Source: Defluviitaleaceae bacterium (lineage in GTDB: Bacteria > Bacillota > Clostridia > Lachnospirales > WRAA01). From it: DNA of 52,361 bases. The notes beneath the pieces were generated by a model. That model did no database searches and was not told the DNA's origin. It saw only the letters and a program-made list of their open reading frames with translations. How positions within the stretch are numbered: the first letter of the stretch is position 1; every line of letters begins with the position of its first letter. Shown here piece after piece: positions 43,531 through 52,238 of the stretch. The stretch spans positions 1-52,361 of the forward strand of contig WRAW01000008.1 in assembly GCA_009780015.1 (NCBI GenBank), written 5' to 3'. The position numbers and the translations under genes were made by a program.

Positions 43531-44370
43531 TTGCGCGCGATTGGCATAAGCCGGACCGACATAAACGCGCTGATGGCAATTGTGCGGGAAACGCCCGACA
43601 ACTACTATGCGCAGTCGCGCGACAGCGAAAGAATATATGTGGAGTTTGACAAGGTCTTCGGCAAAGGCTTTGGAGTTAGGCTTCGCTACGCACTAAACGG
43701 CAGTGAGGAGCTGATCGGATACGAATATCAGCCTTACTATTCCGGCGACACTTCAAAGGGCTATGTAAATATCGAGATACAGAGCATGGACGGAGAGCAT
43801 GTCGTAATCGCGGAGGACTTCGACAACGGAAACGAACTGGTATTCAGCCTTCAAAATCCGCTGGAATACGCCGACGGAGTCAGCGTGCTGGACAGAGCTA
43901 CAATCAAGCTTGCGGGCCTGTCCTGCGACGCCACTATAATACTGCCGGTCGTAAAGGACGATCTCAGCGAGGAGATGCGCCGCGAGGAAGAACTCGAACG
44001 CCGCGAGCAATTGCTCAAGGCTCGCCAAGGCGACACCGAAGCTATCGAGAGCCTTGAGATGGCCGAAGAGGAGACGAGCAGCATTATTCAGGAGCGCCTG
44101 GCGCACGAGGACTTCCTTACCGTGGTCGAAGGCTTTTTTATGCCCGCGGAAGACGACGATACTCAGTACTGTATCCTTGGCGACATAACCGATGTGACAG
44201 AGCGCACAAACACGCTTACCGGCGAACGTCTCTACATTCTTTCTCTGAACGTAACGGGTTCGCCCATCGACATATGCGTCAACGCCGACGATGTGGCCGG
44301 TATGCCCAGCGTCGGTATGCGATTCCTTGGTACGTGCTGGCTGCAAGGCAGTCTTGAAACTGCGGTATAG
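43531..44370 (+). CDS. DUF3881-like protein of unknown function
   Basis: 279 residues in the track, opening at a TTG 28 bases from the only ribosome site (AAAGGAG at 43496). The same frame is open upstream and reads VIATDTYLRAIGIS, so translation may begin at GTT 43510 or ATA 43513, neither a standard start. YLRAIGI and the layout (beta-rich domain, a charged helix EEMRREEELERREQLL, then FLTVVEGFFMPAEDDDTQYCILGDIT) match proteins I recall as DUF3881. They are cytoplasmic, without a known role. It follows the PBP gene by about 30-50 bases and probably shares its transcript. Confidence 0.7.
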   Translation: MRAIGISRTDINALMAIVRETPDNYYAQSRDSERIYVEFDKVFGKGFGVRLRYALNGSEELIGYEYQPYYSGDTSKGYVNIEIQSMDGEHVVIAEDFDNGNELVFSLQNPLEYADGVSVLDRATIKLAGLSCDATIILPVVKDDLSEEMRREEELERREQLLKARQGDTEAIESLEMAEEETSSIIQERLAHEDFLTVVEGFFMPAEDDDTQYCILGDITDVTERTNTLTGERLYILSLNVTGSPIDICVNADDVAGMPSVGMRFLGTCWLQGSLETAV

Positions 44371-44412
44371 TAGCGACAACGTTCGGCATAATTTATGCAG
44401 CAGGAGGAATAT

Positions 44413-44952
44413 ATGCTCAAAGAAATATTATCAAGAAGAAGCGTCAGAAAGTATATTGATAAGCCTGTAGATGATGAAAAAATAATGCAGTTGCTTGAAA
44501 GCGCCAGGTTAGCCCCTTCGGGAAGCAATACTCAGCCGTGGAACTTTATCATTGTCAAATCTGAAACCACAAAGGAAAAGATAGCCGAAATCGATGGGAA
44601 TCAAATTTGGATGAAAAGCGCGCCTGTTTTCATTGTGTGCGTAGCTGATATTCGCTGTCGAATTAAGGGTGAAGCGGCGATTTTGTTAGATGAGGAAAGC
44701 GGTTTAGTCGAGCTTAAACAAATCATCCGTGATACGGCTGTTGCCATAGAGCATATTCTTTTAGAAGCGGAGAGCATAGGGCTGTCAAGCTGTTGGACAG
44801 CGTGGTTTGTTCAGGGCGATATAAGGCCAATTTTAGAGATTCCGAGCGATAAGTATGTTGTCGGTGTTATAACGATAGGTTATTCTGATGGGCAGGGAAA
44901 GGCTGCTCCCAGAAGGCCGCTTGAAAGCATGGTACGGTTTGAAAAGTGGTAA
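44413..44952 (+). CDS. Nitroreductase family protein
   Basis: 179 residues from the ATG at 44413 behind AGGAGG. EILSRRSVRKYIDKPVD and LAPSGSNTQPWNFIIV are the FMN-phosphate and isoalloxazine loops of the family, and AIEHILLEAESIGLSSCW is the dimer-core helix. Such enzymes reduce nitro, quinone or flavin substrates with NAD(P)H; the specific substrate is unknown. The codon use looks more AT-rich than in neighbouring genes, which may indicate recent transfer. It ends 20 bases before the adenine deaminase start. Confidence 0.92.
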   Translation: MLKEILSRRSVRKYIDKPVDDEKIMQLLESARLAPSGSNTQPWNFIIVKSETTKEKIAEIDGNQIWMKSAPVFIVCVADIRCRIKGEAAILLDEESGLVELKQIIRDTAVAIEHILLEAESIGLSSCWTAWFVQGDIRPILEIPSDKYVVGVITIGYSDGQGKAAPRRPLESMVRFEKW

Positions 44953-44972
44953 AGTTGACACGGAGGTACGAC

Positions 44973-46703
44973 ATGTATAAACAGACCAGTAACATGATAA
45001 AGGTCGCCAAGGGCGACGTCCCGGCCGATCTGGTGCTTAGAAACGCGCGAATCGTCAATGTGTTTACAGGCGAGGTAGTGGATGGAGATATCGCCATTGC
45101 GGGAGGCTTTATAGCCGGCGTCGGTAAGGGGTATTCGGGTGTGCAGGAGGTTGATCTTGGCGGATATGTCGCCGCGCCTGGCCTCATTGACGCTCACGTG
45201 CATATCGAGTCGTCGATGCTCAGTCCGCTGCAGTTTTCGCGGGCGATTTCGGCGCACGGCGTTACGACGGTGGTGGCAGACCCTCACGAACTGGCCAACG
45301 TGATGGGGCTCGAGGGCATAAATTACATAATCAGTTCTATCCGGCGCGGTTCGCCTGTAGATATATTCATAATGCTGCCGACGTGCGTGCCGGCTACTCG
45401 GTTCGAGACGTCCGGCGCGGAACTTAACGCCGCGACATACCGCGAGATAATCAATGAACCGGAGATACTCGGCCTTGGTGAGATGATGAACTATCCGGGC
45501 GTAGTGGCAACCGACGACGAGATTCTGTCCATGATCGAGCTGGCAGCCCCGCGCGGCTTTATGATTGACGGTCACGCTCCGCACCTGACCGGCAAGGATC
45601 TGACGGCCTATATAGCAGCGGGAATACGTACGGATCACGAGTGCGAAACCGTGGAAGAACTGCGCGAGCGCGTGTCCCAGGGCATGTATGTGCTGCTGCG
45701 CGAAGGCTCGGCGGCCAAGAATGTGGCAAGCCTGGTAAAGGGTGTAACAGACGCCAACATCCATCGCCTGATGTTCTGCACGGACGACCGCCATCCCGAG
45801 GATATCCTGCACAACGGCAGCATCGACAATAATATACGCGTGGCCGCGGCAAACGGCCTGAGTCCCGTTACGGCAATCACCATGGCGACGCTATGCCCGG
45901 CACAGGCGTATGACCTGAAATGGCGCGGCGCGGTTGCGCCGGGATACATTGCCGACATCGCTGTTTTCGACAACTTGCAAGACCTTAACGTAGTCCAAAC
46001 ATATAAGAACGGCGTGTTAACTGCCAGGGGCGGAGAGTGTCTGCGTGATTTCTACGAAAAACCAAACACCCCTGGCAACAGCGTTCACCTGGCGCCTATA
46101 TCCGCCGAAGACATAGCGCTTCCGCCGTCATATGCCACAGGACAGGCCGTAAGCGTGATAGGCGTCAAGCCCGACAGCATCCTGACCAGGCACGTGCGCG
46201 TTCCCGCCGGGCAGTTACAGGTAGAAGACGGCATGGTGACGCATCCCGCGGACGTGCTCAAGCTGGTCGTTGTCGAACGCCACTACGCCAGCGGCAATGT
46301 GGGCGTCGGACTGGCCGCAGGCTTTGGCATAAAGGGCGGTGCAATAGCCTCTACCGTGGCTCATGACTCTCATAACATAATTTGCGTCGGCGACAACGAC
46401 GCCGACATACTTGCCGCCATTGCCGAGCTGGAGCGTGTGCACGGCGGCGTGACCGTCGTGCGAAACGGCAAAGCCGTCCACACGCTCGCGCTTCCAGTGG
46501 CAGGACTGATGTCGCCCCAAACCCTTGAGAGCGTGGCCGCCGATATGCAGCGCCTTAAAGAAATTGCCCGCGAAATGGGCGCGGCCGCTGGGCAAAATCC
46601 GTTTATGGCGCTCTCGTTCCTGGCCCTGCCCGTTATCCCGGAACTGCGCCTGACCGACCGCGGACTATTCGATGTGCAGCGCTTCGCGTTCGCGGAATTA
46701 TAA
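44973..46703 (+). CDS. ade: Adenine deaminase
   Basis: 576 residues from the ATG at 44973 behind GGAGG. Amidohydrolase metal motifs are intact: GLIDAHVHIESSMLSP, DPHELANVMGLEGI, DGHAPHLTG and CTDDRHPEDI. The C-terminal domain (GLAAGFGIKGGAIASTVAHD, HNIICVGDNDAD) is specific to the Ade/AdeC family and distinguishes it from adenosine deaminases. It converts adenine to hypoxanthine and ammonia in purine salvage. Length is normal. No other purine gene is nearby. Confidence 0.95.
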   Translation: MYKQTSNMIKVAKGDVPADLVLRNARIVNVFTGEVVDGDIAIAGGFIAGVGKGYSGVQEVDLGGYVAAPGLIDAHVHIESSMLSPLQFSRAISAHGVTTVVADPHELANVMGLEGINYIISSIRRGSPVDIFIMLPTCVPATRFETSGAELNAATYREIINEPEILGLGEMMNYPGVVATDDEILSMIELAAPRGFMIDGHAPHLTGKDLTAYIAAGIRTDHECETVEELRERVSQGMYVLLREGSAAKNVASLVKGVTDANIHRLMFCTDDRHPEDILHNGSIDNNIRVAAANGLSPVTAITMATLCPAQAYDLKWRGAVAPGYIADIAVFDNLQDLNVVQTYKNGVLTARGGECLRDFYEKPNTPGNSVHLAPISAEDIALPPSYATGQAVSVIGVKPDSILTRHVRVPAGQLQVEDGMVTHPADVLKLVVVERHYASGNVGVGLAAGFGIKGGAIASTVAHDSHNIICVGDNDADILAAIAELERVHGGVTVVRNGKAVHTLALPVAGLMSPQTLESVAADMQRLKEIAREMGAAAGQNPFMALSFLALPVIPELRLTDRGLFDVQRFAFAEL

Positions 46704-46760
46704 TTCCCTGGTATGAAATGCCTTGTAAAGATTATGTCAGATATAGTGGAGTTGAAAAAT

Positions 46761-47714
46761 ATGCTAAAATCAGATTTAATTTTAACAGATCAATATTCGA
46801 CCAGGGCTGATATTGTCTTAGAACGCAATGATGCGGTTGAGTTTACAAAAAAACTTCGTGACGAGTCCGTTCATCTCATTGTTACTTCTCCTCCGTATAA
46901 TATTGGGAAGTCCTATGAAGCGAGGGTATCTATTCATGATTACTTAGATACACAAGCCGGATTAATCAAAGAGCTTGCTCGTGTACTGCACTCAAACGGA
47001 AGCATTTGCTGGCAGGTTGGAAACTATATAGAAAAGTCGGAGGTTTTTCCTCTTGACATATATTATTACCCTATTTTTAAGGATGCCGGGCTGAAACTTC
47101 GTAATCGAGTCGTCTGGCATTTCGGACATGGCCTCCATGCGAACAAAAGATTTTCGGGACGATATGAAACTTTGTTATGGTTTACCAAGACTGACGATTA
47201 TGTATTTAATCTTGATGATGTTCGAGTTCCGTCAAAATACCCCAGCAAGCGCCATTTTAAAGGCGATAAAAAAGGCGAATTGTCAGGAAATCCGCTAGGT
47301 AAGAATCCATCGGACTTCTAGGGCCGTATTCAAGAAGACTTTGATAGCGGGCTATGGGAGATTCCGAATGTGAAGTCCAACCATGTGGAAAAAACCGAGC
47401 ACCCCTGCCAATTCCCCGTGGAGCTGGTTGAGAGGTGTGTTCTGGCCCTGACCAACAGGGGTGATACTGTATTTGATCCGTACGCCGGAGCTGCTTCTTC
47501 TTTATTAGCTGCGGTAAAGCACGGACGTAAAGCATTAGGAGTTGATAAATCCGAAGAATACATTAAAATCGGCAAAGATCGTTTGCAACGGCTACTGCAA
47601 GGCATACTGGAAACAAGGCCCATCGGAAAACCCGTGCATGAACCCACAGGAAGCGAAAAAATAACTCAAGTGCCGGTTGAATGGTTACAGCTCGAAAGGA
47701 GCGTATACAAATGA
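46761..47714 (+). pseudogene. Type II DNA methyltransferase (N4/N6, beta-like) with in-frame amber codon
   Basis: VHLIVTSPPYNIGKSYEARV carries catalytic motif IV (SPPY, typical of N4-cytosine enzymes) and, after the break, DTVFDPYAGAASSLLAAVKH carries motif I. The reading frame is continuous except for TAG at 47319-47321: GKNPSDF, stop, GRIQEDFDSGLWEIPNVKSN. Comparable methylases have Trp here, so TGG to TAG is the likely event. The ORF track splits it into 46713-47321 and 47370-47714. The start at 46761 has GGAG nine bases upstream. Its TGA overlaps the ATG of the endonuclease gene. Without read-through the protein lacks its cofactor-binding motif. The base composition is lower in GC than the surrounding genes. 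Confidence 0.85.
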
Positions 47715-48506
47715 AAATAGTATACGAGCATTCGCATTTGAATGGAAAAGAATTCTTGCAAGTACGGCGTCCGGCGGAGTTGCAAGAAATAATTGATGTT
47801 ATTACGAGCATTAACGGAGATGTGTGGAAGAAATCAAGTGAAGAATCAAAAAATAAAAGGGCGATAAAAAATGGACAACCTTTTGCTAAAGTATACGACC
47901 AGAAAAGCATAAACCGGCAATTCAAGGAATCTTTCAGAACACATGGCTGGAGCAGAAAATTGCATAAATACTTTGCTACGCCTGATGAACGTGTGGCGCG
48001 TGAGATTATGGGCTTGCCGCCAGGTCAAGCAAAAGAAATAATAGAATCATATCAATTAACACCATACAGACGAAGCAACGAAACAGACTTTATGAAAAAT
48101 GGGATAGCTATTGAGGTGCAGCTTGGCAAATATTCTTTTGTCGCCTATGACTTTTTTGTAAAGCATATGGCCTTTTTTATATCTGGAGATATATAGTTAA
48201 CTCCCTCTGAAACAGTAACAAATAACTAGTCTTTTTTCCGCAAATCGTCGTCATCTCCTTCTAGCGAACCACTGCGGGTTCGCGTCGTCGTCGATTCCTA
48301 GCTTTGCGAAAAAAATCCTGCGTTCTTTGCTACTGTTTCAGAGGGAATTAACTATAGATGTAGGCGTTGAAATAATACCGACTGACAAGATGCTAAAATA
48401 CATGGACAGCGGACCGGCGAACTATGAAGGTGAAATATTCAATCTTTACAGGCAAGGAAGAAGCACGCCTGCGGTTCCCTTGTGGGTTCTAGGAATTGAG
48501 CCCTGA
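47711..48506 (+). pseudogene. BglII-family restriction endonuclease, disrupted by a MITE
   Basis: The first part (47711-48193, start behind AAAGGAG) ends in SNETDFMKNGIAIEVQLGKY, whose D-x8-E-x-Q spacing matches the BglII catalytic residues Asp84, Glu93 and Gln95. Directly after FFISGDI a 163-base palindromic element introduces TAG. Behind the element the frame resumes as DVGVEIIPTDKMLKYMDSGP and runs to VPLWVLGIEP, TGA 48504. Removing the element joins GGAGATATA to GATGTAGGC in frame and gives a protein of about 210 residues, near the size of BglII. Truncation removes the C-terminal strand region, so activity is probably lost. It is paired with the methylase gene through an ATGA overlap. Confidence 0.85.
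48194..48356. mobile_element. MITE-like element J inserted in the restriction gene
   Basis: TAGTTAACTCCCTCTGAAAC at the left is mirrored by GTTTCAGAGGGAATTAACTA at the right; TATA occurs at both borders. The interior repeats the shared core: TCGTCGTCATCTCCTTCTAG, hairpin CGAACC-ACTGCGG-GTTCGCG, then TCGTCGTCGATTCCTAG. The ends are unlike those of elements A, E or H. The host gene can be restored by excising it, which shows that it moved. Confidence 0.88.
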
Positions 48507-48563
48507 TTATACCTGTTGTAAGCCTCTTGTCGATACGTCTTAAAAACGGGCTATAATTTTCTA

Positions 48564-48592
48564 TTGTAAATAGGGTTCGCTTTCGGTATAAT
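48564..48592 (+). promoter_or_regulatory. Sigma-A promoter for the C39-like peptidase gene
   Basis: TTGTAA, 17-base spacer, TATAAT, 50 bases ahead of the ATG. Confidence 0.6.
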
Positions 48593-48641
48593 ATACTTAG
48601 GAGAGTATTATCGCAGATGTGATTGAAGAGATGTGATTGCC

Positions 48642-49739
48642 ATGAAAAAAGTTATAATAGCGCTTGTTGTGCTGGTAATTCTTGCGGGGTCGGGCCTTGG
48701 GGTTGCGGTCTTGTTTGTTATACGCGGCGATTATGGGAACGGTGAACCTGTGCTTGCGGCAAATCAAGTTCCTGTCTATCGGTTGGGCGCGGCTGAGCAG
48801 ATATCTATGGAACTGCTTGCCAATCCTCCCGAGTCGCCTCAGCGCGGCATGTACCAAGTGTTTGTGGCGGGGCTGCTCCTGGGTGAGTTCGAGACGATAG
48901 TTCAGGCGCACGACGCGGCCAGCAGTTTCGACAACGTGTTCATCAGGCAGGTCGGGAGTCATAGTGCTGTGTGGGATAATTACCCGCCTTTTTTCGTATT
49001 TTTTGATGAGACTACATATGATGAGTTTTTAGACTTTGGTGAAGCTGTGGCATACGCGCGCCGGAGTCCTGTTTCGTATATCTATCATAGGCGGGATCAG
49101 TCGCGGATATGGTCGCACGAGGAGGCGCGCGGACTGCCGGAGTCGCATATGATATATGGTGTGCCGCAGATATACCAGCTGCCTGCGCTGCCGCGGGGGT
49201 GTGAAGTTACGTCTCTGGCAATGATATTGAATTTCCGCGGGATATATGTCGACAAGATGCAGCTTGCCGACGAGGTTCGCCGTGATCCGACACAGGGAGG
49301 TATTGTTAACGGGCGCGTGTACATGGGCGACCCAAACTATGGCTTTATCGGTAACATGCACGATATTACCGAATTTGGATACGGCGTGTACCACCGCCCC
49401 ATATTTGATCTGTTGCGCAGCTATTACCCAAACCAGGCCGTAGACCTGACGGGTGCGGAGTTTGACGACTTGCTGCAGTTTGTTGCGCGTGATATACCCG
49501 TATGGATCGTTACAAATACTAGATTCCATTACTTACCTTCATATCAATTTTTTACGGCGCACACTCCCGGTGGAGAGAGAAGCGCGACTTGGCGGATGCA
49601 TGCCGTGGTCATCACGGGTTACGATCAGTCGCATATATTTTTCAACGATCCGCTTGGTAACGCAACATTCGCCCCGCGTTCGTCGTTTGAGGCCGCGTGG
49701 GTACAGATGGGAAGCCAGGCCGTCGCGCTGTCCAGATAG
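48642..49739 (+). CDS. C39-like (papain-fold) peptidase, membrane-anchored
   Basis: 365 residues from the ATG at 48642 (weak site GAGATG). An N-terminal membrane segment (VIIALVVLVILAGSGLGVAV) anchors it outside the cell. The C-terminal Peptidase_C39_2 domain has the catalytic Cys in LPRGCEVTSLAMIL, the His in MHAVVITGYD and the Asn/Asp in IFFNDPLG. The middle region (residues about 60-160) is unassigned and may be a ligand-binding or inhibitory domain. In Clostridia such proteins are often near envelope genes; the substrate is unknown. Confidence 0.88.
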   Translation: MKKVIIALVVLVILAGSGLGVAVLFVIRGDYGNGEPVLAANQVPVYRLGAAEQISMELLANPPESPQRGMYQVFVAGLLLGEFETIVQAHDAASSFDNVFIRQVGSHSAVWDNYPPFFVFFDETTYDEFLDFGEAVAYARRSPVSYIYHRRDQSRIWSHEEARGLPESHMIYGVPQIYQLPALPRGCEVTSLAMILNFRGIYVDKMQLADEVRRDPTQGGIVNGRVYMGDPNYGFIGNMHDITEFGYGVYHRPIFDLLRSYYPNQAVDLTGAEFDDLLQFVARDIPVWIVTNTRFHYLPSYQFFTAHTPGGERSATWRMHAVVITGYDQSHIFFNDPLGNATFAPRSSFEAAWVQMGSQAVALSR

Positions 49740-49745
49740 AGTATA

Positions 49746-49908
49746 GGGCATGTTGACACTGATGTCCCGCACGTCTTTGCGGTTGGGATTTCCACCATGC
49801 GGTGTCCCATCTTCACTTGTATGACTTTGGGCACACGGCGTCACCGGCTTCTTGCCTGTTGAAAACCCGCGTCGCAAATCCACACGGTTCATTAGTGTCA
49901 ACACGCCC
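49746..49908. mobile_element. MITE-like element K (GGGCRTGTTGACACTRATG ends)
   Basis: 163 bases bounded by GGGCATGTTGACACTGATG and its near-perfect reverse complement, with TA on each side. The interior is a variant of the common plan (GTGACGCCGTGTGCCCAAAG) but without the CTAG hairpin. A lone GAACCTGTTCTTA, like another family's end, follows at 49911. It lies between the C39-like and CPBP genes. Confidence 0.75.
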
Positions 49909-49939
49909 TAGAACCTGTTCTTATTAGCAAGGAGATACT

Positions 49940-51052
49940 ATGCCAAAATATTCACCTCGCCGCGCAAACAACTTCATGCTTCTGAGTATACTGCTCGGTA
50001 ACGTGCTGGTATCCCTGATATACTTTACAGCGGGCTACATACTACAAATATCCGGCGAGGCCGGCGTGGCACTGGTAAGCCTGATTTTGCAGCCCGGCGT
50101 TGCTATCATAATCGGGCAGCTTAGTGTGACTATTATACCGTTCTTTGTTTATCTGCTGGTGACGGGCCAGCGTATAGCGGATGTGCTGCCGCTCAAGCCG
50201 ATTGGCCCGCTCAACCTGTTCCTCATAGCGTTGATTACGGTCACACTTATGCCGCTCGCCACATTACTTAATATAATTACTATGTTCTTCATGGGCATTG
50301 ACAACAATGTCGCAGAGATCGTCGGCGAGATAAGCCAGACAAACTTCGGTCTCGCGTTCATAATTATTGCCATTATGCCGTCAATATTTGAAGAAATTGC
50401 CTTGCGCGGCGTAGTCCTCAGCAACTACCGAAACGTCGATATTCACAAGGCCGCCTTGGTAAACGGTCTCTTCTTCGGCATATTCCATCTCAATCCGATC
50501 CAGTTTCTGTACGCCTTCCTGCTTGGCTATGTCTTCGCGTTGATGGTGTTCTATACTAAGAGCATCTATTCCGCGATATTCGCTCACTTTGTGTTCAACG
50601 GCACGCAGATACTGCTTGTGCGTTTCGCGCAGCAATATCTGCAGCATCAGGCGGCCCAGGGGGAAGTTATCCCCATGCCTGATGTGATGTCGCCTGAAAT
50701 GCTCATCACATCAATGATCTCATATGCGATCGTTGCCGCGATCTTCACGCCTGTAGCCGTAATATTGTTCAAGTCGTTCAGGAGTATAAACCGCAAGAAC
50801 TTCCTCAAGGAGGAATTCGAGACGCGACCTCTGGAAACGGGAGGAGCCAATGACCATGGCGGACTTGCGGTTTCGACCTGCGGGACAGGCGGATTCGATT
50901 CCGCTGACTTTGATACGGCGCACGTAAAGCTGCCCGATGCCGACCCAAGCACACAAGACGGGTTCCAAGGCGATCAGCGCATAATAACGGCGGGCTTCGT
51001 GCTTACTATAGTCCTTTACATCGTATTTGTAATTATTGTTGTAACGTCATAG
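49940..51052 (+). CDS. CPBP-family intramembrane metalloprotease (CAAX protease-like)
   Basis: 370 residues; AAGGAG precedes the ATG. Seven or eight membrane segments. The family motifs are SIFEEIALRGVVL (EExxxR), LFFGIFHLNPIQ (FxxxH) and FAHFVFNG (HxxxN). Relatives process prenylated proteins, take part in peptide maturation or in bacteriocin self-immunity; the target here is unknown. After the protease domain comes a soluble linker of about 90 residues and a final membrane helix (FVLTIVLYIVFVIIVVTS), an uncommon tail. Confidence 0.9.
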   Translation: MPKYSPRRANNFMLLSILLGNVLVSLIYFTAGYILQISGEAGVALVSLILQPGVAIIIGQLSVTIIPFFVYLLVTGQRIADVLPLKPIGPLNLFLIALITVTLMPLATLLNIITMFFMGIDNNVAEIVGEISQTNFGLAFIIIAIMPSIFEEIALRGVVLSNYRNVDIHKAALVNGLFFGIFHLNPIQFLYAFLLGYVFALMVFYTKSIYSAIFAHFVFNGTQILLVRFAQQYLQHQAAQGEVIPMPDVMSPEMLITSMISYAIVAAIFTPVAVILFKSFRSINRKNFLKEEFETRPLETGGANDHGGLAVSTCGTGGFDSADFDTAHVKLPDADPSTQDGFQGDQRIITAGFVLTIVLYIVFVIIVVTS

Positions 51053-51205
51053 GCCGGATGTATCGCGGTTCCGTATGAAAATCGGCCTCTAGCTATGCTG
51101 GAATTGATTCAAAGCCGTAAATTCCACACTCGCTTTCGGCCGTTTTCGGATCGGAGCTGCTGTATTGGTTGAATACAGGTTCTGAAGATATTAGGAGGGG
51201 ATGAC
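51053..51205. other. Spacer with decayed palindromic element ahead of asd
   Basis: The 153 bases hold TCCGTATGAAAATCGGCCTC and a loosely mirrored GGCCGTTTTCGGATCGGA, and end in GAATACAGGTTC (51171-51182), like the ends of the TAA-targeting elements. It may be a worn copy. I see no riboswitch and no clear promoter boxes. Confidence 0.4.
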
Positions 51206-52207
51206 ATGAATTTAGCAATTGTCGGTGCGACGGGGGTTGTTGGCCGAGAGTTCATCAAGATTATCGAGCAGAGGGACTTTGTTTATGACAGTCTTCGCTT
51301 ATTTTCATCGGCTCGCTCGGCCGGTAGCAGTATGACGGTAAAGGGCAAGGATTACATCGTCGAAGAGTTGACCGAAGATTCGGGCGCGGAAATTGATATC
51401 GCGCTGTTTTCAGCCGGAGGCGGTACATCGAAACGCTTCGCGCCGATTTTCGCCGACAAGGGCGCGTTGGTCATAGACAACAGCTCTGCCTGGCGCATGG
51501 AGCCGGACGTGCCGCTGGTCGTACCGGAGGTCAACCCGGCGGACGCCGTACTCCACAAAGGCATTATCGCGAACCCAAACTGCTCTACGATACAGGCTGT
51601 TGTGGCACTCAAGCCTCTTCAAGACTCCTACGGCCTCAAGCGGGTGGTATACTCCACATACCAGTCGGTTTCGGGCGCGGGCGCGGCAGGCATACGTGAC
51701 CTGGAGCAGGGAATACTCGGCAATTCTCCCACCAACTTCAAGTATCCGATTGCGGGCAACCTTATTCCGCAAATAGATTCCTTTCTTGAGAACGGCTATA
51801 CAAAGGAGGAGGTCAAGATGGTCAATGAAACCCGTAAAATCATGGGCTTGCCCAACTTGCGCGTGACTGCCACAACCGTACGCGTCCCAGTGGTCAGCGC
51901 GCACAGCATTTCCATCAATGTCGAACTAGAACGTACATTCGATCTGCCTGACGTATTCAGAGCGCTGCGCGAGGCCAAAGGCATTATCGTACAAGACGAC
52001 CCTTCCGCCGGCGTATATCCCATGCCGATAACGGCCGCCGGACGCGACGAGGTCTTTGTGGGCCGGATCCGCCGCGACGAAAGCGTTGAAAACGGGCTGA
52101 ACATCTGGTGCGTGGCCGACAATATCCGAAAGGGTGCGGCCCTAAACGCGGTTCAGATAGCCGAATTGATTAAGAACCAGCGGTCAATAACACTCAACGC
52201 TGTCTAG
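51206..52207 (+). CDS. asd: Aspartate-semialdehyde dehydrogenase
   Basis: 333 residues behind TAGGAGGGGATGAC. NADP loop IVGATGVVGREFIKII, catalytic Cys in NPNCSTIQAVV, substrate and His region VRVPVVSAHSISIN, and DEVFVGRIRRD near the end. It reduces aspartyl phosphate to aspartate semialdehyde for lysine, diaminopimelate, threonine and methionine synthesis. The conserved protein ends at about NAVQIAELIK. The last ten residues (NQRSITLNAV) are encoded by the left end of a MITE-like element, which also provides the TAG stop. Enzyme function should not suffer since the tail is past the fold. Confidence 0.95.
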   Translation: MNLAIVGATGVVGREFIKIIEQRDFVYDSLRLFSSARSAGSSMTVKGKDYIVEELTEDSGAEIDIALFSAGGGTSKRFAPIFADKGALVIDNSSAWRMEPDVPLVVPEVNPADAVLHKGIIANPNCSTIQAVVALKPLQDSYGLKRVVYSTYQSVSGAGAAGIRDLEQGILGNSPTNFKYPIAGNLIPQIDSFLENGYTKEEVKMVNETRKIMGLPNLRVTATTVRVPVVSAHSISINVELERTFDLPDVFRALREAKGIIVQDDPSAGVYPMPITAAGRDEVFVGRIRRDESVENGLNIWCVADNIRKGAALNAVQIAELIKNQRSITLNAV

Positions 52208-52221
52208 AAGGCCGAACTCCA
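52174..52221. mobile_element. Half of a MITE-like element at the asd end, cut by IS30
   Basis: GAACC-AGCGG-TCAATAACACTCAACGCTGT-CTAGAAGG aligns with the left end of element E (GAACCTGTGTTCAATACCGC, then TCAACGCTGTCCAGAAGG) with about eight changes, and TAA stands directly before it. The right half is missing because the IS30-type end follows. Confidence 0.7.
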
Positions 52222-52238
52222 CCCCACGAAGCCAGAAG

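Noticed and set aside
44880-45812. 310-residue minus-strand ORF across nitroreductase and adenine deaminase
   Set aside because: Shadow of two well-supported genes, His/Arg-rich without domain features.
12846-47321. Reassignment of TAG to an amino acid, suggested by two in-frame TAG codons
   Set aside because: TAG ends many intact genes here (RCC1/SLH, activase, ROK regulator, DppB-type permease, zapA, C39-like, asd), so it is a working stop. Local mutation is simpler.
49539-49904. ORF in element K as a possible small protein
   Set aside because: It runs from the antisense of the C39-like gene through the element, with no ribosome site.
51053-51205. Lysine riboswitch ahead of asd
   Set aside because: The spacer is too short and shows no multi-helix layout or terminator; its dyads look like a worn mobile element.
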